Assembly (NCBI GenBank): GCA_028819295.1
Contig: JAPPMA010000060.1
Span: forward strand, 1 to 37,386
Source of the DNA: a bacterium
GTDB taxonomy: Bacteria; Actinomycetota; Acidimicrobiia; Acidimicrobiales; Bin134
Direction: 5' to 3'
Length of the DNA stretch: 37,386 nucleotides
Positions 33,269 through 37,386 of this stretch are shown piece by piece (position 1 is the stretch's first letter; each line of letters starts with the position of its first letter). Below the pieces are notes generated by a model. It saw only the letters and a list, made by a program, of their open reading frames with translations. It did no database searches and had not been told where the DNA came from. A program made the translations under genes and the position numbers.

Positions 33269-33496
33269 TCACCTCAGGTATTTCTTGCGAGCCGTCATCA
33301 CATGAATGATGACCGGTCCTTCGATCGAATCAACAACACCAACTTCGAGCAGGTTTCCGGATTGGTCGGGGCCGACAAGCATCGTGAGGCCGTCATCAAG
33401 GTCTTCGGCCAAGATTGGATTGTTGAAGGCATGGAGTATGTCATGGTCCTGAAAGCCGTGTTTTCGCGCGCTGTCTGCGATCAACGGCTTCTTCAC
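33269..33496 (-). CDS. putative toxin, BrnT-like
   Basis: 75 residues from a GTG: ARKHGFQDHDILHAFNNPI, LDDGLTMLVGPDQSGNLLEVGVV and IIHVMTARKKYLR. The opening KHG and the closing (I/V)xxARK recall BrnT-type RelE-fold ribonucleases, and the toxin-first order matches brnTA. The match is loose, so it may be a separate family. The 190 bp upstream (33497-33686) hold no gene that I can support; a likely promoter lies there but no convincing -35/-10 pair was found. Confidence 0.6.
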   Translation of the reverse strand: MKKPLIADSARKHGFQDHDILHAFNNPILAEDLDDGLTMLVGPDQSGNLLEVGVVDSIEGPVIIHVMTARKKYLR

Positions 33497-33686
33497 TATT
33501 GCAAGTTACCTTGTCGCGGCCAAGGCAACGGCAATTTCCTGCCACCAACTTGGCGGTCAATTCCGGAGCCTCGCATTGGAACTGGCGCTATCAGCAGCCG
33601 CCACCCGCAGAGAAGCCCAGCCAGTTCTGACTACGTTCTGGGCATAACCATCAGGGCCTGCCACCGGCGGCTACTCACCGCCAGCG

Positions 33687-34145
33687 TCAGCCCAGACCCA
33701 CGGCCAAGATTGCGCCCCAGGTCGGCAACGACAAACCCAACATGGTGAACACCATCGTGCGGGTCTGCTTGGCGAGCTGAAGCGCCATCTCCCCCCGGAA
33801 CCTGGTGAACTCTGCATCGATCTTGGCAAATTTGCCGTCCATCTCGGTGCGGATGTTGGTGAATCCGGCGTTCATCTCGGTGCGGAGACGCTGTTCGCTG
33901 GCCTCGACATCGCCCTTGAGGGCCTCGACGTCCTTCTTGAGGGCCCCGACGTCGCCCTTGAGGGCCTCGACGTCCTTCTTGAGGGCCTCGACGTCGTCCT
34001 TGAGGACAAAGATGTCGTCCTTGGTGGCGAGTCTGTGCCAATCGAAGGGGGGAAGGCTTTCCATCAGAACTTCTGCCTCCTCCTCTCCCAGGACTTCGAT
34101 CAGGCGGTTGCGCAACGCCAGTCGCTTCTGTTCGCTCGCGGGCAT
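33687..34145 (-). CDS. heptad-repeat coiled-coil membrane protein
   Basis: 152 residues. The N-terminus MPASEQKRLALRNRLIEVLGEEEAEVLME may form a small helical domain (first part only: EQKRLALRNRLIEVLG). Residues 48-82 are five near-perfect heptads of the form LKxDVEA, a long coiled coil continuing through EQRLRTEMNAGFTNIRTEM to about 125. One C-terminal membrane helix follows (about 131-152, VFTMLGLSLPTWGAILAVGL). This is a tail-anchored rod-like design; similar small coiled-coil proteins exist in many bacteria with unknown roles. ATG with GAGGAG seven bases upstream. Its neighbours do not reveal its function. Confidence 0.75.
   Translation of the reverse strand: MPASEQKRLALRNRLIEVLGEEEAEVLMESLPPFDWHRLATKDDIFVLKDDVEALKKDVEALKGDVGALKKDVEALKGDVEASEQRLRTEMNAGFTNIRTEMDGKFAKIDAEFTRFRGEMALQLAKQTRTMVFTMLGLSLPTWGAILAVGLG
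33897..34004. repeat. 21-bp coding tandem repeat (heptads)
   Basis: Five consecutive 21-bp units within the coiled-coil gene, reading ttgagggcctcgacgtc plus four variable bases on the plus strand. Units 1, 3 and 5 and units 2 and 4 are most alike, pointing to duplication of a 42-bp pair. The array can expand or contract in frame. Confidence 0.8.
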
Positions 34146-34200
34146 TTTCAGGCTCCTCGGATGTTCTTATCGTTTGAGGAGGACTGGTCCACGTCCTCGA

Positions 34201-34246
34201 GTGGTTGTGGCTAACCATACCGCAGACATAGGAATGCCACAACCAC
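34201..34246. repeat. 11-bp inverted repeat
   Basis: gtggttgtggc (34201-34211) and its exact complement gccacaaccac (34236-34246), 24 bp apart. A third partial copy, gtggttgcc, follows near 34272. The repeat lies between the end of the dehydratase gene and the start of the coiled-coil gene, both leftward. There is no T-run after it, so an operator is at least as likely as a terminator. A smaller palindrome, gaggac/gtcctc with an eight-base loop, lies at 34179-34198. Confidence 0.6.
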
Positions 34247-34320
34247 CTCAGAGGCCATCGTGTCATCTTTGTGGTTGCCGGGGCCCTCGGCCTGGGGTTA
34301 CGGTCCGATCCGACACACCA

Positions 34321-34620
34321 CTAGACCAGGGCGTTGACGCGGCGGGCGAATTCCAGATCCAACTCGGTTAGGCCACCGGCGGCGTGGTTGGTGATGGCAA
34401 TCTCGACGGTGGACCAGACGTTGGACCATTCGGGGTGGTGGAACAGGCGCTCAGAGATCAGAGCCACTCGGGACATGAAGCCGAAGGCTTCGGAGAAATT
34501 GGAGAAATTGAACGTAGCGGCGAGCTTGTCGCCCTGACGCTCCCACCCGGGCAGGTCGGCCAGGGCGGCCAGAATCTCCTCGTTGGTCAGCAGTCTCTTG
34601 GCGTCGGCGTCTACGGCCAT
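34321..34620 (-). CDS. pterin-4a-carbinolamine dehydratase
   Basis: 99 residues. The family dehydrates 4a-hydroxytetrahydropterin to regenerate pterin cofactor. The diagnostic motif is ERLFHHPEWSNVWSTVEI near 57-74 followed by TNHAAGGLTELDLEFA; the two histidines and the NHxxGGLTxxD part are intact. The N-terminus LTNEEILAALADLPGW is also typical. Its ATG lies inside the last codons of sufC (10-bp overlap), with GGAGG six bases upstream. No pterin-dependent hydroxylase is in the window, so its link to the SUF genes is unclear. Confidence 0.92.
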   Translation of the reverse strand: MAVDADAKRLLTNEEILAALADLPGWERQGDKLAATFNFSNFSEAFGFMSRVALISERLFHHPEWSNVWSTVEIAITNHAAGGLTELDLEFARRVNALV

Positions 34621-35405
34621 GGGTTTCCTCCTAAGTGGATCTCAACGGGCGATTCGACACGGGTGTCGATCCAGGGGTCGTAGCCAGTCTCCTCCAACTG
34701 GGCAGCCAACTCTGGGCCTCCAGTCTGGGCGATAGCACCGTCGATGAGGATGTGGACCACATCGGCATGGAGCACAGTGAGCAAGCGGCTGAAGTGGGTA
34801 ATGGCCAGTACGCCTAGATTGTCTTCATGGGTTGCCAGCTCGATGCGATGGCTCACCGCGGCCAGCGCATCCACATCGAGGCCGCTGTCGAGCTCGTCCA
34901 GTATGGCGATGCGGGGGCGGAGCACGCCTAGCTGCACCGCCTCGCTCCGCTTCATCTCCCCCCCGGACAGGTCGACGTTTAGCGAGCGGTACAGGAGGTC
35001 GAGGTCGAACCCAACCAACTCGGCCTCGGCGACCACTTGGGCCTCCACCGCGCTGCGATCCCCTCCAGCGGCGGCCACTGCCTCTTCCAGCATGTTCTCC
35101 AAGCCCACGCCCGGCACCTCGGTGGGGTACTGCTGGGTGGAGAACAAGCCGGCGTGAGCCCGCTCCCACGGGGAGAGGTCTACCAGATCAACACCGTCTA
35201 AAGCGATCGACCCCGCAGTGACCTCATAGCCGGGACGGCCCATGATGGCGTAGGCCAGGGTTGACTTGCCTGAACCGTTGGGACCCATCACGGCATGGAC
35301 CTCGCCGGACGCCACCCGCAGATCCACTCCATTGAGCACCATCTGCCCGCTGACCTGGACATGAAGGCCCTCAACTACCAATTCGCTCGTGGCTGCCTCA
35401 CTCAT
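34611..35405 (-). CDS. sufC: divergent SufC-type ATPase (second copy)
   Basis: 264 residues. Walker A MGPNGSGKSTL, Q-loop STQQYPTEVPGV, signature DLSGGEMKRSEAVQ (the first copy has the classical SGGEKKRNE), Walker B and D-loop IAILDELDSGLDVDALA, and H-switch AITHFSRLL. All catalytic residues are present. Compared with the first copy, signature-flanking and helical-domain residues differ and there is a C-terminal extension (about 20 residues, ending PVEIHLGGNPWP). It starts eight bases inside the preceding Rieske ferredoxin gene, so it is coupled to sufD and is the likely partner of the SufB/SufD encoded here. Confidence 0.92.
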   Translation of the reverse strand: MSEAATSELVVEGLHVQVSGQMVLNGVDLRVASGEVHAVMGPNGSGKSTLAYAIMGRPGYEVTAGSIALDGVDLVDLSPWERAHAGLFSTQQYPTEVPGVGLENMLEEAVAAAGGDRSAVEAQVVAEAELVGFDLDLLYRSLNVDLSGGEMKRSEAVQLGVLRPRIAILDELDSGLDVDALAAVSHRIELATHEDNLGVLAITHFSRLLTVLHADVVHILIDGAIAQTGGPELAAQLEETGYDPWIDTRVESPVEIHLGGNPWP

Positions 35406-35739
35406 CGCAGCCGACCTCCAGCCAGACCTGGCCTTCGTCCACGCCCACGTCATAGACCGGCACCGGTCGAGTGGCGGGCAGAGTCTCGGCCTCCCCGGTT
35501 GCCAAGGAGAACAGGCTGCCGTGCTTCCAGCACTCGATGGTGCCATCCTCGGCATCCACTTCGCCTTCTGCCAAGGAGTAGTCGGCGTGGCTGCATATGT
35601 CGCCCAAGGCATAGAGGTCATCGCCCAGGCGGATGACTGCGATCTTGCGGGCCAAGCCGCCAGCCTCGACGTCGAACCGCCGGGCCTCCCCGTCCACCAA
35701 CTCTTCAAAGGGGCACAGCATCACCCGATCAGGGCTCAC
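35398..35739 (-). CDS. Rieske-type ferredoxin of the suf operon
   Basis: 113 residues. A [2Fe-2S] Rieske domain with ligands CSHADYSL (CxH, near 49) and CWKHGSLF (CxxH, near 70), the layout of small ferredoxin components of oxygenases. Such genes are often found between sufD and sufC in actinobacteria, where an electron-transfer role is presumed. The GTG at 35737-35739 overlaps the sufD stop (GTGA); an ATG at 35721 is an alternative start, giving MLCPFEELVDGEA. It could also serve the Rieske oxygenase at 30964, which has no ferredoxin beside it; that is speculation. Confidence 0.9.
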   Translation of the reverse strand: MSPDRVMLCPFEELVDGEARRFDVEAGGLARKIAVIRLGDDLYALGDICSHADYSLAEGEVDAEDGTIECWKHGSLFSLATGEAETLPATRPVPVYDVGVDEGQVWLEVGCDE

Positions 35740-37007
35740 GGACCGCCCCCATTGCCCGCATGATGATGGCTCAAGCCTGCGATCTTGGACTGAAGCCTCT
35801 CCCTCACTGCCGGCACCGCCCCGGAGACTGGGAACCGGTCCAACACCTCGTCGAAGAAACCGGCGACGATCAGCCGCTCGGCGGTCTCGGTGGGCACACC
35901 CCGGCTCTCCAGGTAGAACAACTGCTCGCTGTCGATGGGGCCCACGGCAGAAGCGTGATTGCAGTGGACCTCGTTGTTCTCGATCTCCAGATTGGGCACC
36001 GACTCGGCCCAAGCGTCCTCCGACAGCTTGATGTTGCGGTTCGTCTGGTAGGCGTTGGTGCCCCGGGCATCGGGCCGCACCCGGATAAGCCCGGTGTAAA
36101 CCGACCGGGAGCCGTCGTCCACCGCCCCCTTGAACAGCAGGCTGCTGGTGGTGTCGGGCGCGGCGTGGTCTTGGAAGGTGCGGAAGTCCAGCGTCTGCTC
36201 GCCGTCGCCGAAGTACAGCGAGATCAGATCGCCGGTGGCCCCCCGACCCGACAGGTGGGTGTCCAGCCGCATCCGGGCATACTCCCCGCCGAGCGCGGCG
36301 GTGGAGGCTCGCATGTGGGCCTGCGAGCCGATGTGGCTGACCTGCGAGCCGATGTGCCACACCTTGGGGCCGAGATCCTGTACAGCCAAGTAGCCGACTC
36401 GGGCCGCGGCCGCCGCCCTGATCTCAATCACCGGGCTCACGAACGCAGCCACGTCGGCCGAGCCGTACAGCTCCAGCACCTCGACCGAAGAGTCGGCCCC
36501 CGCGTCCACGATGAGCCGAGGGAACACCGCGGCGCCGTCGACATCGAGCCAGTGGCGGACCACTATAGGCTCTGGCACGGTCTTTCCCGGGGGCACCCGC
36601 ACCAGCACAGGCTCAGCCGCGAACGCGGCGTTCATAAGGGCGAACAGATCCACATCGACTGTCGCGGCCAGGTCGGCGTCGCCGTCGCCGTCGCCTAGCG
36701 GACGGATCTCCACCCCCAGGTCGGCGAGCTCCGGAGCCAGCTCCACCGAGCACAGCCGGCCATTGCTGGTATCGGCAATGGCGCAGTGGTCAGGAACCTC
36801 GGCCGAAGACCGCTCGCCAGGATCAACCGCCAGCTGATACCGGCTGAGGTCCAACTGGCCGATGGGCGTATACCGCCACACCTCTTCTTCCACCGAGGGC
36901 ATCGACGCGGCGGCAACCTGCTCGGCAGCAGCAATCCGTCGCTGGACCAGCCAGGCGGGGCCGGGAATGGCCCCGGCCGCATCGGGGGTGAACTGGGTTT
37001 CGGTCAC
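35736..37007 (-). CDS. sufD: Fe-S cluster assembly protein SufD
   Basis: 423 residues, SufB/SufD beta-helix family. SufD is the non-catalytic scaffold half that pairs with SufB and SufC. EEEVWRYTPIGQLDLSRY near 40-57, a long beta-helical middle, then the C-terminal core motifs DTHLSGRGATGDLISLYFG, QTNRNIKLSEDAWAESVPNLEI (given as QTNRNIKLSEDA and SVPNLEIENNEVHCNHA) and ESRGVPTETAERLIVAGFF. The H-C-N-H motif near the C-terminus matches SufD/SufB, and length and position favour SufD. GTG start overlapping the previous stop. Confidence 0.93.
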   Translation of the reverse strand: MTETQFTPDAAGAIPGPAWLVQRRIAAAEQVAAASMPSVEEEVWRYTPIGQLDLSRYQLAVDPGERSSAEVPDHCAIADTSNGRLCSVELAPELADLGVEIRPLGDGDGDADLAATVDVDLFALMNAAFAAEPVLVRVPPGKTVPEPIVVRHWLDVDGAAVFPRLIVDAGADSSVEVLELYGSADVAAFVSPVIEIRAAAAARVGYLAVQDLGPKVWHIGSQVSHIGSQAHMRASTAALGGEYARMRLDTHLSGRGATGDLISLYFGDGEQTLDFRTFQDHAAPDTTSSLLFKGAVDDGSRSVYTGLIRVRPDARGTNAYQTNRNIKLSEDAWAESVPNLEIENNEVHCNHASAVGPIDSEQLFYLESRGVPTETAERLIVAGFFDEVLDRFPVSGAVPAVRERLQSKIAGLSHHHAGNGGGP

Positions 37008-37375
37008 GAGCGCCGACGGCGCTTTCGCCGTTTCGCCTTTCCGCCGCCACCAGCTCTAAGCCGCCGCCGCGACTTCTCCCTCTCCAGTTCGGCCAGCACC
37101 CGGGGGCCCGCTTCATTCACGATGTCTTCGGCCGCGTCCAACAGGGCGCCGATGCTGTCGTCGCTGCCCACACTGGCCGGGGCCTCGGGAGTGGGCGGGG
37201 TGACCAGCGTGCCATGCGACCAATTCACGTCCACCATGCGGCGCTCATAGGCAGAGCAGTCGTCGGGACAGCGCCATGGGGCCTCGGGGGCCAAATCCAA
37301 ATCGCACTTCCTCACGGTCTCTCCATTGGGATACGACCGGCTCTCGAAGAACTTGCAGTCCTGCCGCATGGGCAT
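37004..37375 (-). CDS. small cysteine-containing protein before sufD
   Basis: 123 residues if it begins at the ATG at 37373-37375; the frame is still open at the window edge, so it may be longer. The N-terminal part has four cysteines in a compact block: QDCKFFESRSYPNG, VRKCDLDL, WRCPDDCSAYERR, a pattern suited to a zinc or iron-sulfur site. The C-terminal third is strongly basic (EREKSRRRLRAGGGGKAKRRKRRRRS, given as its ends KSRRRLR and KAKRRKRRRRS). Overlaps the sufD start by four bases, so it belongs to the same operon and may be an accessory of cluster assembly. I do not recognise a named family. Confidence 0.65.
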   Translation of the reverse strand: MPMRQDCKFFESRSYPNGETVRKCDLDLAPEAPWRCPDDCSAYERRMVDVNWSHGTLVTPPTPEAPASVGSDDSIGALLDAAEDIVNEAGPRVLAELEREKSRRRLRAGGGGKAKRRKRRRRS

Positions 37376-37386
37376 CAGCCGACAGA

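Overview
The window looks like chromosomal DNA of a high-GC actinobacterium, most probably an uncultured member of the class Acidimicrobiia. I infer this from the division and cell-wall gene order ending in ftsZ-yggS-sepF, the actinobacterial types of HNH nuclease and HhH-GPD protein, a SufU-type SUF system, frequent GTG/TTG starts and many starts without a Shine-Dalgarno sequence. No rRNA or tRNA gene and no CRISPR array was seen, and no database search was possible.

Region 1 (1-3400): the lysine/alanine-rich start of a leftward gene that runs off the window, divergent from ileS (a long, type-2-like isoleucyl-tRNA synthetase).

Region 2 (3409-20382, all leftward): a compact dcw cluster. In transcription order it holds an HNH nuclease, a lipoate-ligase-like gene, mraZ, rsmH, ftsL, ftsI, murE, mraY, murD, ftsW, murG, murC, murB, ftsQ, ftsZ, yggS and sepF. 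From rsmH to murG, and again from murC to murB, almost every stop overlaps the next start by 1-4 bases, so translation is probably coupled. murF is absent from its usual place between murE and mraY. Upstream of mraZ lie five G-rich boxes about 10 bp apart that overlap a plausible promoter (a MraZ operator). Between mraZ and rsmH lies a 263-base leader with a long imperfect inverted repeat.

Region 3 (20.4-25 kb): an accessory, scarred region. It has a small conserved gene and an HhH-GPD glycosylase-like gene diverging from a 65-bp tandem repeat that carries their promoter-like elements; an orphan endonuclease with a FokI-like catalytic core and no methyltransferase; a broken HNH gene fused to an IS3-type transposase tail; a truncated MazF-like toxin; a 40-bp scar resembling the glycosylase gene; and a secreted cysteine-rich protein with a leaderless-type promoter.

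Region 4 (25-28.4 kb): an alpha/beta-hydrolase-like gene whose nucleophile serine is replaced by glycine, two small hypothetical genes, an acyl-CoA dehydrogenase and a divergent metallo-beta-lactamase-fold hydrolase.

Region 5 (28.4-37.4 kb): SUF iron-sulfur cluster assembly in two converging blocks. Rightward: sufC-sufS-sufU, followed by a Rieske oxygenase and a short-chain dehydrogenase. Leftward from the right edge: a cysteine-containing small gene, sufD, a Rieske ferredoxin, a second divergent sufC and a pterin carbinolamine dehydratase. Between the blocks sit an IS5-type transposase scrap, a toxin-antitoxin-like pair (toxin gene first) and a membrane-anchored heptad-repeat protein. sufB is not in the window and may lie just beyond the right edge.
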